NCBI GenBank assembly: GCA_963923035.1
Contig: CAWUKT010000058.1
Location: 1 to 45,162, forward strand
Reading direction: 5' to 3'
DNA length: 45,162 nt
Source: CAWUKT01 sp963923035
GTDB lineage: Bacteria > Bacteroidota > Bacteroidia > J057 > JADKCL01
The notes beneath the pieces are model-generated. The model was given only the letters and a program-made list of their open reading frames with translations, did no database searches and was not told the origin of the DNA. The translations under genes were made by a program, and so were the position numbers. Shown here one piece after another: positions 1 through 8,795 of this stretch (its first letter is position 1; every line of letters starts with the position of its first letter).

Positions 1-167
1 TCAACCTCCAAAATGTTATGAAACTTTCGCCTAACCCTCCTGACTCGCTGGCTGAACGGCTGGCCACGGCCCTCCGCCTTGTCGAATCGCTGGCCTACGC
101 ACAAAGCCCGCTCGAATACCAACTTTTGTTGCGGGACCTTCGGCAGGTGCTGGGCGCCGACGGCTGA
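1..167 (+). CDS. 3' end of an unrecognised gene
   Basis: The reading frame is open from the left edge to the TGA at 165-167 and encodes a helical, Leu/Arg-rich tail (…LAERLATALRLVES… to …LLLRDLRQVLGADG). An ATG at 18-20 could start a 49-residue protein, but the frame stays open upstream, so a longer gene beginning outside the window is more likely. I do not recognise the family. It converges with the gene on the other strand that ends at 254, and I see no clear terminator in the 86 bases between them. Confidence 0.45.
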   Translation, partial: NLQNVMKLSPNPPDSLAERLATALRLVESLAYAQSPLEYQLLLRDLRQVLGADG

Positions 168-253
168 ACTTGGGGGCCAAGGCTCCCTTGCTCACCTATG
201 GTGTCATTGGGCAGGCGCATTGCCTCATGCGCAAAAGAAGAGTAAGTGGGCGA

Positions 254-1051
254 TCAATTCTCGCACATTTCGACCACCTGCTGGGTCATTTCGTCCAGCC
301 GCTTACATTCCAGTTCGATCAAGGCCAGATAGTGCTGCACCTCTGATTCTGACAGATTCTGCCGGTTGTTTTCCAGAATTGAAATCAAGCCTTGAATCTT
401 GGCGTTGGGGCTGCGGACCATGTGGGATTGGACCCAGGCGATGGACTCAAATTGATCGGATTGGCGAAGGATTTTCTTGATGAAGGGACGGGAAATCAGC
501 AGGATGTCAACCAGGAAGACAGCCATCGTGAGGACCATCAAAAACAGTTCTGCCCGAGAAATGAACCACAATCGATCTTCGGAAATCTCCTCCAGGCCTT
601 TGACAATTTCATCCATGGCCACGAGAAAGGCTTCCATTTGGGCCACGGTTTCCGTTACTGGCGGAGCGCTTATGCCCGGAGCATGGTTGGATTTGATCCA
701 CTCGAAATAGGGATTCAGGGCCACGATTTTCTCGTAAACCTCCGTTTCATCCTCCAGAGAGAGGTCCGAGGCTGGATCCACGAATTGCTGGTGGGTGTCG
801 TCCCAGAGTTGAATGGTGGAGCTAAGTTCCTCTGATTGGCTGCCAGGGTTTTGTTGATCGAGGACTGAAAGGAGGGCAATCCGCTGACTCAGCATGCGTT
901 GTCGTCCGGCCAGGTTGACCATGAGGGCATCATCCGCCTTTTGGAACAACCAATATTGAATCAAGATTTGGTTGGTAACCAGCAAGAAGAGTGTGGTGGT
1001 AATTACCACAAAGTAAGCTCTAGGTTGACGACTCATGCTGCTTTTCGTCAT
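254..1051 (-). CDS. Membrane sensor: PilJ/NarX-type N-terminal domain plus DHp-like helix pair, no ATPase domain
   Basis: The protein has 265 residues. A membrane segment lies at about 13-34. The motif NLAGRQRMLSQRIALL (46-61) follows; it is the hallmark of the type IV pili methyl-accepting/NarX-like sensor domain. A second membrane segment lies at about 166-188. Residues 205-226 (WVQSHMVRSPNAKIQGLI) read like the H-box of Bacteroidota histidine kinases, with H210 as candidate phospho-acceptor, and a second helix follows to the end. The chain stops at residue 265, just where an HATPase_c domain would begin, and the bases beyond the stop show no remnant of one in another frame. It may be a DHp-only phosphotransfer or dimerisation protein, or a shortened kinase. 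Start chosen at 1051; Met6 is an alternative. It is divergent from the gene at 1201. Confidence 0.7.
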   Translation of the reverse strand: MTKSSMSRQPRAYFVVITTTLFLLVTNQILIQYWLFQKADDALMVNLAGRQRMLSQRIALLSVLDQQNPGSQSEELSSTIQLWDDTHQQFVDPASDLSLEDETEVYEKIVALNPYFEWIKSNHAPGISAPPVTETVAQMEAFLVAMDEIVKGLEEISEDRLWFISRAELFLMVLTMAVFLVDILLISRPFIKKILRQSDQFESIAWVQSHMVRSPNAKIQGLISILENNRQNLSESEVQHYLALIELECKRLDEMTQQVVEMCEN

Positions 1052-1200
1052 AGGAAGGTACAGTCCAACAAATTAGCAAGGGGAAAGAAAACAAGGAAAA
1101 CCTTCCATTCCACAATTGCTTTTTAAACCTTTTGGGGCTAAGCCTTTAACAGGAGACGAATTCTTTTTCCTTTCATCTTCAAGACCTGTATTTTGGGGAG

Positions 1201-2478
1201 GTGAAAAAATATCTACTACTGTTTTTCTTGCTCTTCACTTTTCTCACTCCCTTGTGGGGCCAACAGACAGTTCGGGCGTTGTTTCTCGGCAATAGCTACA
1301 CGAATTTCAATACGCTTCCGGCCATTGTCGCCTCGCTGGCAAATGCGAACGGCGATACGCTGATCCACGATTGGAATGTGCCTGGCGGGTATACGTTGGA
1401 AGGCCATTCTACGAATGGTACCTCGCTGGGGAAGATTGCCCAGGGAAGCTGGGATTTTCTGGTCATGCAGGAGCAAAGCCAGCGCCCCTCTTTTCCGCCG
1501 CTCCAGGTACAACAGGATGTATATCCGTTCGCTGAAGTGCTGGTGGATTCGTTTCGGAGTGCCAACTCCTGTGCCCAGCCGGTTTTCTTTATGACCTGGG
1601 GCCGGAAGAACGGGGACCAGCAGAATTGCCAATTTTACCCGCCCTTGTGCACCTACGAAGGGATGCAGGGACGTTTACGGAGCAGTTATATGGAAATGGC
1701 AGACCTGAATGACGGATGGGTGGCGCCGGTTGGGTCGGCGTGGTGGCGCTCCCGGATCTTGGACCCGAACCTGGATTTGTACACTGGAGATGGAAGCCAT
1801 CCCAGTTATCCGGGGAGTTACCTGGCGGCGTGCGTATTCTACGCGACGCTGTTCCAAAAATCCCCCGAAGGCCTTCCTTTCTACGGAAACTTGGATTCGA
1901 CCACGGCGACCTATTTCCAGGCAATTGCGGCGACCGTAGTGTTTGACAGCCTGTCCCAATGGGATTATACACTGGCACCCGCAGCCAACTTTACCTGGCA
2001 GAGCCTGGCCGATACGGTATTCTTTACGAATGCCAGCGGGAACTATACTTCGGCGCAATGGGACTTCGGCGATGGGAGTCCGGTTTCCACCGATCCGAAT
2101 CCTGTTCATGTGTACCAGGCTAGTGGCACCTATCCGGTGACCTTGATCGTAGACGATGGCTGCCAGGCCGATACGCTGATGGATACGGTAGAAGTGGTAT
2201 TGTTGTCCCGCGAATGGAGACAATTCCCCCCGCCCCAATTCTTCCCGCAACCGGCCTTGGGAGGCACCCTGTTCCTGACCGTCGAGAATTTGCAGGGGAA
2301 TGACTTGGAGTTGGAATTGGTGGATACAGAGGGCAGGAGTGTGTGGGAGAAAAAATGGGAGGGAAATGCGCCCGAAACCAAGGTTTTCATGGATTGCCGG
2401 GACCTTCCGTCCGGGCTGTACATCGCCCGGCTTCAGATGGGTGATCGAAGATTCACACGCAAAATCGTCCTGTGGTAA
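1201..2478 (+). CDS. Secreted SGNH-type hydrolase (DUF4886-like) with PKD domain and T9SS tail
   Basis: The start is GTG at 1201; it gives a good signal peptide (MKKYLLLFFLLFTFLTPLWG) and no in-frame ATG lies nearby upstream. The catalytic-type domain opens with FLGNSYT (28-34), where the GNS Ser is the likely nucleophile. Its last block is GDGSHPSYPG (196-205), with D197 and H200 as likely remaining triad residues. A PKD domain follows (about 255-335, with WDFGDGSP and YPVTLIV). The final 80 residues form a T9SS type-A sorting domain ending in RKIVLW. The protein is therefore probably exported by T9SS and held at, or released from, the cell surface. The substrate cannot be read from the sequence; an ester or carbohydrate ester is likely for this fold. 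Confidence 0.83.
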   Translation: MKKYLLLFFLLFTFLTPLWGQQTVRALFLGNSYTNFNTLPAIVASLANANGDTLIHDWNVPGGYTLEGHSTNGTSLGKIAQGSWDFLVMQEQSQRPSFPPLQVQQDVYPFAEVLVDSFRSANSCAQPVFFMTWGRKNGDQQNCQFYPPLCTYEGMQGRLRSSYMEMADLNDGWVAPVGSAWWRSRILDPNLDLYTGDGSHPSYPGSYLAACVFYATLFQKSPEGLPFYGNLDSTTATYFQAIAATVVFDSLSQWDYTLAPAANFTWQSLADTVFFTNASGNYTSAQWDFGDGSPVSTDPNPVHVYQASGTYPVTLIVDDGCQADTLMDTVEVVLLSREWRQFPPPQFFPQPALGGTLFLTVENLQGNDLELELVDTEGRSVWEKKWEGNAPETKVFMDCRDLPSGLYIARLQMGDRRFTRKIVLW

Positions 2479-2503
2479 ATCCTCCGGAAGTATAAAAGAA
2501 AAG

Positions 2504-2528
2504 GCGCCGCTCCAATTCAGGGCGGCGC
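2504..2528. terminator. Bidirectional hairpin between convergent genes
   Basis: GCGCCGC (2504-2510) pairs perfectly with GCGGCGC (2522-2528). On the minus strand the stem is followed by the U-rich run CTTTTCTTTTA, so it is best suited to end the minus-strand gene at 2561. On the plus strand only a weak T stretch follows. Confidence 0.7.
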
Positions 2529-2560
2529 TCTCATTTGGAGGGGTATGAATAAACTTACGA

Positions 2561-5143
2561 CTATTCAAGGATGATTTTTCCGGTCTTCAGCAGTTGGTTG
2601 CCATTGGAAATGCGGAAGATGTAGATGCCTTTCGGAACCCCCGTCAGCGACCACTCGTAGGTCGTCCCTGCTTCAAAGTCGATGGCAGAAACCCGTTGTC
2701 CCACTAGCGAATACACTTCCAGGTGCAAGGGCGTTCCCTGCGGCAAATTATCCACCCGCGCTTTCAGGCGGCCGGTCGTCGGATTGGGGTAGACCACCAC
2801 GTCAAGGGGACTTTTGCCCCGTTCCTGGGAGATCACCACCGGCCAGCCAATGGTATTCCAGACCGTATTGGTGCGGATCGGGGAATTGAAGTCAAAGTAA
2901 ATGTCCGCGAAGTTTTCAATTCGGTCTCCGGTTTGCAAGCCTTTCTTCAACGCGATTTTAAACTTTACCCAACCAATGCTCTGCAATGAATCGACCGACT
3001 CTGGCACCAGCTGGATATTGTCGAAGGAAATCTCCAATTCCCGCTCGGGATTGATGCGCCACCAATATGGGTGGCTGCTGACCCCCATGGAAATGGTCGA
3101 TAGGTCCAATTTCGACGACAAAGTATCCCGCAGGACGACCTGAATGGCATTGGCAGTGCCCGTATTCTGGAAGTCGATCATGTACTCCAACACATCGGTG
3201 GAATCGATGTACCGGAAAGCGGTATCGACACCGAGCGGGGTCACGTATTTCATATTGGGATCAAAGGAATTGACGACTTCCTTGCAATCGATCGAGACAA
3301 AAGGATCGGCATCGTCCTCGGGCAGGGCCGTGGTAAAATTCAAGAAGGGCGTACCCGGGCCGCAGAACTGGACGGTGGCATTCGGGCGGCTGTCCCCGGG
3401 ATGCCCCGGGCGTTGGTCGACTTCCATCCGGTACGTTTGGGCCGCGCCGGGGAAATAGAGGGTGGTATCACAGCCCCCACACAACTGGAGGGTTCCAGTA
3501 GCCGTTTGGTTGGTATTGGTCAGGAAACGCCAGTCCGTCGGACCGGCCATGTTGCTGGTTCCAGCCGGTCCGTTGTTCCTGATATTGAAGCAGGCCGAGT
3601 CGTTGACGCAGGTGCCGGTGACGGACAGGCTGCTGTGGTCCCACAGTGGATTGGGGGGCAGGCAGGAAGAATCGGGATAGGCATGGGCTTCCGTACACAT
3701 CACGTAGCTGACCAGGTTGGTGTCGCAGGCCAGGGTCGCATAAATGCGGAATTGGCCGCCCTGACCGATGCCAAGGTCACCCAAGGGGAAGGTATACACC
3801 GGACCGGATCCAGTATAGGGGTGGGTGGTGGAATCAATGACATAATTGGTGTCCAGATTCACTTCGATATAGGCATTGAAGGCGGTGTCGGTGCCAGCAT
3901 TGGCATAGCTGACCACAAATTCATTTTGGAAGCAAGGGCGCACTATCCCCGAGCCGATGTCCACGTACATGACCGGGCAGTCAAACAGGGCATCCTTGCC
4001 AAAGTCGAGCCCGTTTGTGGTAGTATTGGTTCCCGTGACGACCACCGTATGACTGGGCGGCGTGGGACAAACCACATTCCATACCGAGCTCAGAGGGAGC
4101 GGAATCACAGTATAGGTGCCCGCCTTCGGGGTAAATTGGTAGAAGCCGGCCGAATCCGTTGGTACGACCACGCTGTCTGGAAGGACCATGACCAGGTGGT
4201 TGGGGAGGCCGGGTTCGTTCGGGTCCTGGATACAATTTGAATTGTCCTCTTTGAAAATAGTCCCGGTGACAAGGTTGTCGCCACAGATGGCATTGGGACA
4301 ATTGAGGACGGGCAGGGTATAATCCCGGCTGGTGGTCCCGATCAATTGGCCATTTCTCCATTCTTCTACATACACACAAATCACGCCCTCTACGATCGTA
4401 CCCGGGGTCGCGGTAAAGGTGATGAATCCGCTGTCGGGTTGAATGGTGACGTTCCAGGTGGGCCCCATGAACTGGGTGGCCGAGTAGCCAGGGCCATACG
4501 TGACTAAGGTGTTGGGGGAAGCAAAACAGGGCCCTAGGGCATAGACCAAGCTGTCGCCGTCGGGGTCGGTGGCGCTGAAATCGACGACGCTGGTTTGGCC
4601 GGCGCAAATGAAGGGGGGCGGTGGAACATCAAATTCGGGGGAGCTGTTGCAGGGGATATTGGTATTGAGGGTGGTGGAGGTCAGGTAAATGGCGGTGCTG
4701 CTGGAACTGCTCAGAGAGGAGAGATTTGGCGTTCGGCAGCAGGTGGACCATTCGAGGATGAAAATGCAATTGGGGACGGAGCATATTTCGTAGTCCCGCC
4801 ACCAGAGGTACTCCTGGACCCCGATGAAGGCCGCATTGGGGTCGGTACATTGGCTCGTGGCGTAGGCCGGACACAAGGGGACCAATTCCACGACTTGCGT
4901 CGCCGACCAACTGTTGAGGGGCGGCGGCTGGGTACAACCAGGACTTTGGGAAACGAATTGGAAAGGGTTGGGGGAAATCACGGACGATCCACCGCAACTC
5001 CGGTAAGCCCGTTGTTGGACCCGCACCGTACAGCTGTTGACACAATAATAAGAGATTTCCGCCCCGAGGATATGGGACGCTTGCGATTCAGTGGTTCCAA
5101 GCAGGATGAAGAGCAAGGACAACAGGGTAAATGTGAAGCGCAT
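2561..5143 (-). CDS. Large T9SS-exported surface protein (adhesin-like)
   Basis: The protein has 860 residues and a signal peptide ending near QA-S23. The mature N-terminus, SHILGAEISYYC, belongs to the Cys-rich 'ASH..G.EI.Y' domain seen at the start of many large Bacteroidota surface proteins. It includes the Ca-binding-like DPDGDSLVYAL motif at about residue 205. Ig- or SdrD-like repeats follow. Near residue 645 is SFDPNMKYVTPLG, the signature of the repeat domain often placed before T9SS tails, and the last 75 residues are a type-A sorting domain (VVYPNPTTG … GKIILE). No catalytic residues are apparent. The role is probably adhesion or surface layer. The first domain is paralogous to that of the protein at 22136. 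Confidence 0.85.
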   Translation of the reverse strand: MRFTFTLLSLLFILLGTTESQASHILGAEISYYCVNSCTVRVQQRAYRSCGGSSVISPNPFQFVSQSPGCTQPPPLNSWSATQVVELVPLCPAYATSQCTDPNAAFIGVQEYLWWRDYEICSVPNCIFILEWSTCCRTPNLSSLSSSSSTAIYLTSTTLNTNIPCNSSPEFDVPPPPFICAGQTSVVDFSATDPDGDSLVYALGPCFASPNTLVTYGPGYSATQFMGPTWNVTIQPDSGFITFTATPGTIVEGVICVYVEEWRNGQLIGTTSRDYTLPVLNCPNAICGDNLVTGTIFKEDNSNCIQDPNEPGLPNHLVMVLPDSVVVPTDSAGFYQFTPKAGTYTVIPLPLSSVWNVVCPTPPSHTVVVTGTNTTTNGLDFGKDALFDCPVMYVDIGSGIVRPCFQNEFVVSYANAGTDTAFNAYIEVNLDTNYVIDSTTHPYTGSGPVYTFPLGDLGIGQGGQFRIYATLACDTNLVSYVMCTEAHAYPDSSCLPPNPLWDHSSLSVTGTCVNDSACFNIRNNGPAGTSNMAGPTDWRFLTNTNQTATGTLQLCGGCDTTLYFPGAAQTYRMEVDQRPGHPGDSRPNATVQFCGPGTPFLNFTTALPEDDADPFVSIDCKEVVNSFDPNMKYVTPLGVDTAFRYIDSTDVLEYMIDFQNTGTANAIQVVLRDTLSSKLDLSTISMGVSSHPYWWRINPERELEISFDNIQLVPESVDSLQSIGWVKFKIALKKGLQTGDRIENFADIYFDFNSPIRTNTVWNTIGWPVVISQERGKSPLDVVVYPNPTTGRLKARVDNLPQGTPLHLEVYSLVGQRVSAIDFEAGTTYEWSLTGVPKGIYIFRISNGNQLLKTGKIILE

Positions 5144-5279
5144 AAATAGGGTAAGGAAATGGGCAAATGAAATAGAAATATTGATCTACAATAAGTTAGG
5201 ATTCATTTTCCCGTCTTCACTTTCCCGTCCCACCAACCGTCAATTTTATCGCTTCAATGGTCTTTTCCCGCAAACATTC

Positions 5280-5294
5280 ACCCGCCCAGCGGGT
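5280..5294 (+). promoter_or_regulatory. Small perfect hairpin just before the helicase start
   Basis: ACCCGC-CCA-GCGGGT forms a 6-bp stem with a 3-base loop and ends 9 bases before the chosen ATG at 5304. It occupies the ribosome landing zone and could affect translation. That role is inference; it may also be chance. Confidence 0.25.
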
Positions 5295-5303
5295 TCCTTT
5301 CCC

Positions 5304-7751
5304 ATGAGCAAAGCGCTGGAACCGGCCATCCAATGGATGGAATCGAAGGGCTGGCAACCTTTTCCCTTTCAAAAGGCCGCCTGGCGCGCTTTCCTGCAAG
5401 GCAAGCACGGCCTTGTCAACGCTCCCACCGGCTCCGGCAAAACCTACGCCCTTGGCCTCGGAATCCTCCTCGATTTTCTCCAGCATCCCCCCAAGCCCAA
5501 ACGGAATGGCCGCTACGGCCTCCAGGCCATCTGGATCACACCCCTCCGCGCCCTCTCCGTGGAAATCGCCCAGTCCATCCAGCGCGCCTGTGAGGCCCTC
5601 GACATCCCCTGGGAAGTCGGAGTCCGCACTGGCGATACCCCTTCCAATATCCGGCAAAAACAAAGCCGGAACATGCCGGAATTCCTCGTGACCACGCCGG
5701 AAAGCCTTCATTTGCTCCTCGGCCAAAAAGACTACCCCAATCGGCTGGGATCGCTCCGCAGCATCGTCGTCGACGAATGGCACGAGCTCATTGGCTCCAA
5801 GCGGGGCGTCGCCATGGAACTCGCCATGTCCCGCCTCAAGGCCATTTGTCCCGACCTCCGCACCTGGGCCATCTCGGCCACCATCGGCAACATGGACGAA
5901 GCCATGGATGTGTTTTGGGGCGAGGTCACCGACCGGAAGAAAGTCGCGGTCATCAAGCACCGCCGCAAGAAAAAGATCCGCGTCAAATCGATCATGCCCG
6001 ACGACGTGGAGAAGATGCCCTGGTCCGGCCATCTCGGCATTCACCTTTTGCCAAAGGTCCTGCCCATTCTCATGGACAGCCGCTCAACGCTCGTCTTCAC
6101 AAATACCCGGGCCCAGGCCGAGATTTGGTACCAAAACCTACTCGGCGTGGCCCCCGAACTGGCGGGGATCATTGCGATGCACCACAGCTCGATCAGCCGC
6201 GAGCTCCGGAACTGGACGGAGCAAGCCCTGCGCGACGAACGCCTGAAGGCGGTGGTCTGTACGTCCAGCCTCGACCTGGGCGTCGATTTTCATCCGGTGG
6301 AGACCATCATCCAGATTGGCGGGCCCAAGGGCGTCGCTCGCTTCATGCAACGGGCGGGGCGGAGTGGCCACCAGCCTGGCGCGACCAGTACGATTTATTT
6401 TGTGCCGACCCATTCCCTCGAACTGATTGAGGCGGCGGCATTGCGGACGGCGATCAAGGAGGAACTGTTGGAGGCACGGCCTCCGATCATCCGGGCCTTC
6501 GATGTGCTGGTACAATATTTGGTAACCTTGGCGGTATCGGAGGGCTTTCGGGAGGAAGAAATTTACCGGGAAGTGACGTCGACCTTCTGTTTCAAGTCGG
6601 TGACGCGGGAGGAATGGGCGGAAATCCTAGCCTTCATCACCACGGGCGGCCAGTCCCTGTATGCGTATGAGGAGTACAAGAAGGTGGTGGTGGAAAATGG
6701 CCTGTACAAAGTCGAGAACCGAGGCATTGCGATGCGGCACCGGTTGTCGATGGGGACCATCGTGAGCGATCCGGCGATGACGGTGAAGTTCATGAAAGGA
6801 GGGCGATTGGGAACGATTGAGGAGTATTTTATCTCGATGTTGAAGCCGGGGGATGTGTTCTGGTTTTCGGGGCGGAACCTTGAATTTGTGATGATCAAGG
6901 ACATGGAAGTGTTGGTGCGGAGGACGAAAAAAACGAAGGGAAAGGTGCCGGCGTGGCTGGGGGGAAGGTTGCCGCTGTCCAATCAGTTGTCGGAGATGAT
7001 CCGGCGCAAATTGACGGAGGCAGTGGCAGGAGAATCGGTGGATCCCGAAATCGCGAAGATTCAGCCCTTGCTGGATTTTCAGGGCGCGCGCTCGTACCTC
7101 CCCCGCGAGGGGGAATGTCTGATCGAGGTCTTCCGCAGCCGGGATGGCTACCATTGTTGCGTGTACCCGTTCGAAGGGCGCTTTGTCCACGAGGCCCTGG
7201 CCTCGTTGCTGGCGTACAGGATCTCGCTCCTGTTGCCCATTTCATTTTCCATCGCCCTCAACGACTACGGCTTCGAGCTCCTCTCCGACCAACCCATTCC
7301 AATCCAGCAGGCCCTCGACAACGATTGCTTCACGACCCAAGACCTCGAAGACGACCTCCTGGCCAGTGTCAACGCCACTGAAATGGCCAAGCGCCGCTTC
7401 CGGGACATTGCCGCCATTGCGGGCCTCGTGTTCCAGGGATTTCCCGGCAAAAACATCTCCGGCAAGCACCTCCAATCGAGTTCCGCGCTCTTCTTCGAAG
7501 TATTCCGCGAGCACGAACCCAACAACCTGCTGCTTCGGCAGGCCTACGAGGAAGTCTTCCAATTTCAATTGGAAGAGCAGCGCCTCCGGGCTGCCCTGGA
7601 TCGGATCAACGATTCCAAGATCATTGTGACGCATCCCGAGAAGCCGACCCCCATGAGTTTTCCCATCATCGTCGACCGTCTCCGCACCCGTCTCACCAGC
7701 GAAAAGCTGGCGGACCGCATCAAGCGGCTCCAACTCCAGTTGTCCCGCTGA
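5304..7751 (+). CDS. Ligase-associated-type DEXH box DNA helicase (Lhr-like)
   Basis: The protein has 815 residues from ATG 5304. The frame is open 71 codons further upstream, but that part overlaps the divergent gene at 5143 and reads as non-coding, while the chosen start gives the usual family length. Walker A is APTGSGKT (40-47). The DEXH box is VVDEWHEL and motif III is SATIGN. Motif VI, QRAGRSGHQPG, is of the Lhr/ligase-associated type. A long C-terminal region typical of this family follows. It is a DNA-dependent ATPase/helicase with a repair role inferred from the family, whose genes usually sit beside an ATP-dependent DNA ligase, a nuclease and a phosphoesterase. None of those partners is within the window. 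Confidence 0.88.
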   Translation: MSKALEPAIQWMESKGWQPFPFQKAAWRAFLQGKHGLVNAPTGSGKTYALGLGILLDFLQHPPKPKRNGRYGLQAIWITPLRALSVEIAQSIQRACEALDIPWEVGVRTGDTPSNIRQKQSRNMPEFLVTTPESLHLLLGQKDYPNRLGSLRSIVVDEWHELIGSKRGVAMELAMSRLKAICPDLRTWAISATIGNMDEAMDVFWGEVTDRKKVAVIKHRRKKKIRVKSIMPDDVEKMPWSGHLGIHLLPKVLPILMDSRSTLVFTNTRAQAEIWYQNLLGVAPELAGIIAMHHSSISRELRNWTEQALRDERLKAVVCTSSLDLGVDFHPVETIIQIGGPKGVARFMQRAGRSGHQPGATSTIYFVPTHSLELIEAAALRTAIKEELLEARPPIIRAFDVLVQYLVTLAVSEGFREEEIYREVTSTFCFKSVTREEWAEILAFITTGGQSLYAYEEYKKVVVENGLYKVENRGIAMRHRLSMGTIVSDPAMTVKFMKGGRLGTIEEYFISMLKPGDVFWFSGRNLEFVMIKDMEVLVRRTKKTKGKVPAWLGGRLPLSNQLSEMIRRKLTEAVAGESVDPEIAKIQPLLDFQGARSYLPREGECLIEVFRSRDGYHCCVYPFEGRFVHEALASLLAYRISLLLPISFSIALNDYGFELLSDQPIPIQQALDNDCFTTQDLEDDLLASVNATEMAKRRFRDIAAIAGLVFQGFPGKNISGKHLQSSSALFFEVFREHEPNNLLLRQAYEEVFQFQLEEQRLRAALDRINDSKIIVTHPEKPTPMSFPIIVDRLRTRLTSEKLADRIKRLQLQLSR

Positions 7752-7857
7752 TAGGTCGTCTACTTACAATTTCCCCTGCAAATCTTACACCTCCGCAACC
7801 TAAGCCGGAATATGGCGTAAATGAAGCCATAAGCATAAGACAGATTTCAGGATTAAT

Positions 7858-7888
7858 TGAAGATTAGATTTTTGAATTGATAAGTTTG
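7858..7888 (+). promoter_or_regulatory. Candidate Bacteroidota promoter for the RNA at about 7895
   Basis: TTG (7858-7860) is separated by 20 bases from TAAGTTTG (7881-7888). This fits the -33 TTTG / -7 TAnnTTTG pattern with normal spacing. Transcription would start at about 7893-7896, pointing into a region with no credible protein gene but with stems and a strong terminator. Confidence 0.55.
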
Positions 7889-7894
7889 GTTAAA

Positions 7895-8157
7895 AAATTG
7901 GGTTAATACCACATCGTTCTTTAAGTAGTTGATTGACCCACTGGACAGAACGCGATCTGTTCAGCACTTACGCACCGCAGCATGGTGGGAGAGGCCTGGA
8001 AGAGATGGGGAAGAAGGGAAGCAGTTGGATTGAAGGGACGTGCCTCCGAGAAGGAAAAGCTGCTTGCGGTGCGCCGCCCGACAGTGTCGGGGGGATGAGG
8101 GGAACGAACCGCAGAGCGGAAATGGGGCCGTCCTTGAACAGGACGGTCCTCTTTTTT
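7895..8157 (+). ncRNA. Candidate stand-alone structured RNA
   Basis: The 5' end is inferred from the promoter at 7858-7888. Visible stems are: a hairpin at 7942-7962 (UGGACAGA/UCUGUUCA, 6-base loop); a long-range helix of 7972-7978 with 8066-8072 (GCACCGC/GCGGUGC), continued by 7979-7982 with 8061-8064; GAGGC 7991-7995 with GCCUC 8042-8046; a hairpin CCCGAC-AGU-GUCGGG at about 8078-8090; a tight CCGC-AGA-GCGG hairpin at about 8109-8119; and the terminator. The loop between the long-range arms is purine-rich. A short open frame here runs through the terminator and is not credible. I find no conserved cores of RNase P, tmRNA or SRP RNA. A 6S-like RNA is possible but unproven. Confidence 0.55.
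8124..8157 (+). terminator. Strong intrinsic terminator of the candidate RNA
   Basis: An 11-bp stem (8124-8134 with 8140-8150, including G-U pairs) with loop UGAAC is followed by six U (8152-8157). The T run is only on the plus strand, so it does not serve the convergent FKBP gene. Confidence 0.85.
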
Positions 8158-8180
8158 ATCCGCAATTCAGGAATTCATAG

Positions 8181-8681
8181 TTATTGTTGACCGGGAGCTT
8201 GTACCTGGCCGTGCTCGAGTTCGGAGGGAGTGGCTTCGCGCACCTCAAGAATATCACCCGAGAAATCCAGGGTCTTGCCGGCGAGGGGATGGTTAAAGTC
8301 CATGTGGATGACCTTTTCCTCGATCTCAGCAATGGTTCCCCAAACGGTTTGGGCCTGGCTGGGATTGCTTTGGTCGACCATCTGCATCGGGACCGTATTT
8401 CCTTTGGTCAGGGTACCTTCGGGAGCGCCTTCAAAGGCAGCGATGTCCACTTGTTGGATCAGCTTGGGATTGTATTCTCCGTAGCCGGTTTCGGGAGTGA
8501 GGGTGAAGGCAAATGTATCGCCGGCAGCCTTGCTGGCGAGGTGTTCGTCAAAAGCCGGAAGGGTTTGGCCAATGCCGTAAATAAAGGCGAACGGATCTTC
8601 AGGAGAGGTTTCCTGAAGCAGTTCTCCCCCTACCGAAAGTTTGTAGGTAAGGGTTACGACCTTGTTTTTTTCAATTGTCAT
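8181..8681 (-). CDS. slyD: FKBP-type peptidyl-prolyl isomerase, SlyD-like
   Basis: The protein has 166 residues from ATG 8681 (MTIEKNKVVTLTYKL). An upstream Met 26 codons earlier is in frame but would place the canonical -7 element at 8708-8715 inside the gene. The FKBP core is split by an insert-in-flap domain in SlyD fashion (… PFAFIYGIGQTLPAFDEHL … HMDFNHPLAGKTLDFSGDILEVREAT). The final NHPLAGKTLDF block is diagnostic. The His/Cys-rich metal-binding tail of E. coli SlyD is absent; the chain ends in PGQQ. The expected role is cytoplasmic prolyl isomerisation and chaperoning. The gene is monocistronic and converges with the candidate RNA. Confidence 0.9.
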   Translation of the reverse strand: MTIEKNKVVTLTYKLSVGGELLQETSPEDPFAFIYGIGQTLPAFDEHLASKAAGDTFAFTLTPETGYGEYNPKLIQQVDIAAFEGAPEGTLTKGNTVPMQMVDQSNPSQAQTVWGTIAEIEEKVIHMDFNHPLAGKTLDFSGDILEVREATPSELEHGQVQAPGQQ

Positions 8682-8707
8682 TCGAGTGATATCAGGTTGT
8701 GAAAGCG

Positions 8708-8715
8708 CAAAGGTA
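8708..8715 (-). promoter_or_regulatory. -7 element TACCTTTG before the SlyD-like gene
   Basis: The minus strand reads TACCTTTG, the canonical Bacteroidota -7 box, 26 bases before the ATG at 8681. No clear -33 TTTG lies at the usual distance. It supports the shorter start of the FKBP gene. Confidence 0.55.
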
Positions 8716-8795
8716 GGGAAAGCAGATTGGAAACGGGAATCGAATCCAATCGGTAACATTGGGCTAATATGTTGATGGAAAATGGGTTCCGCGTC

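Noticed and set aside
215..232. Hairpin GCGCAT/ATGCGC between the first two genes
   Set aside because: A 6-bp stem without a T run on either strand; not enough to call a terminator.
3401..4240. 280-codon plus-strand frame opposite the T9SS surface protein gene
   Set aside because: Shadow of a gene with signal peptide and sorting tail; no features of its own.
8000..8030. GGAAG…GGGAAGCAG stretch resembling the SRP RNA apical region
   Set aside because: The CAGG side and the CC-GGAA-GG loop of SRP RNA are absent, so the SRP core cannot form.
7933..8190. Open frame of 85 codons within the candidate RNA
   Set aside because: It runs through the terminator stem and its T run, and the composition is not protein-like.
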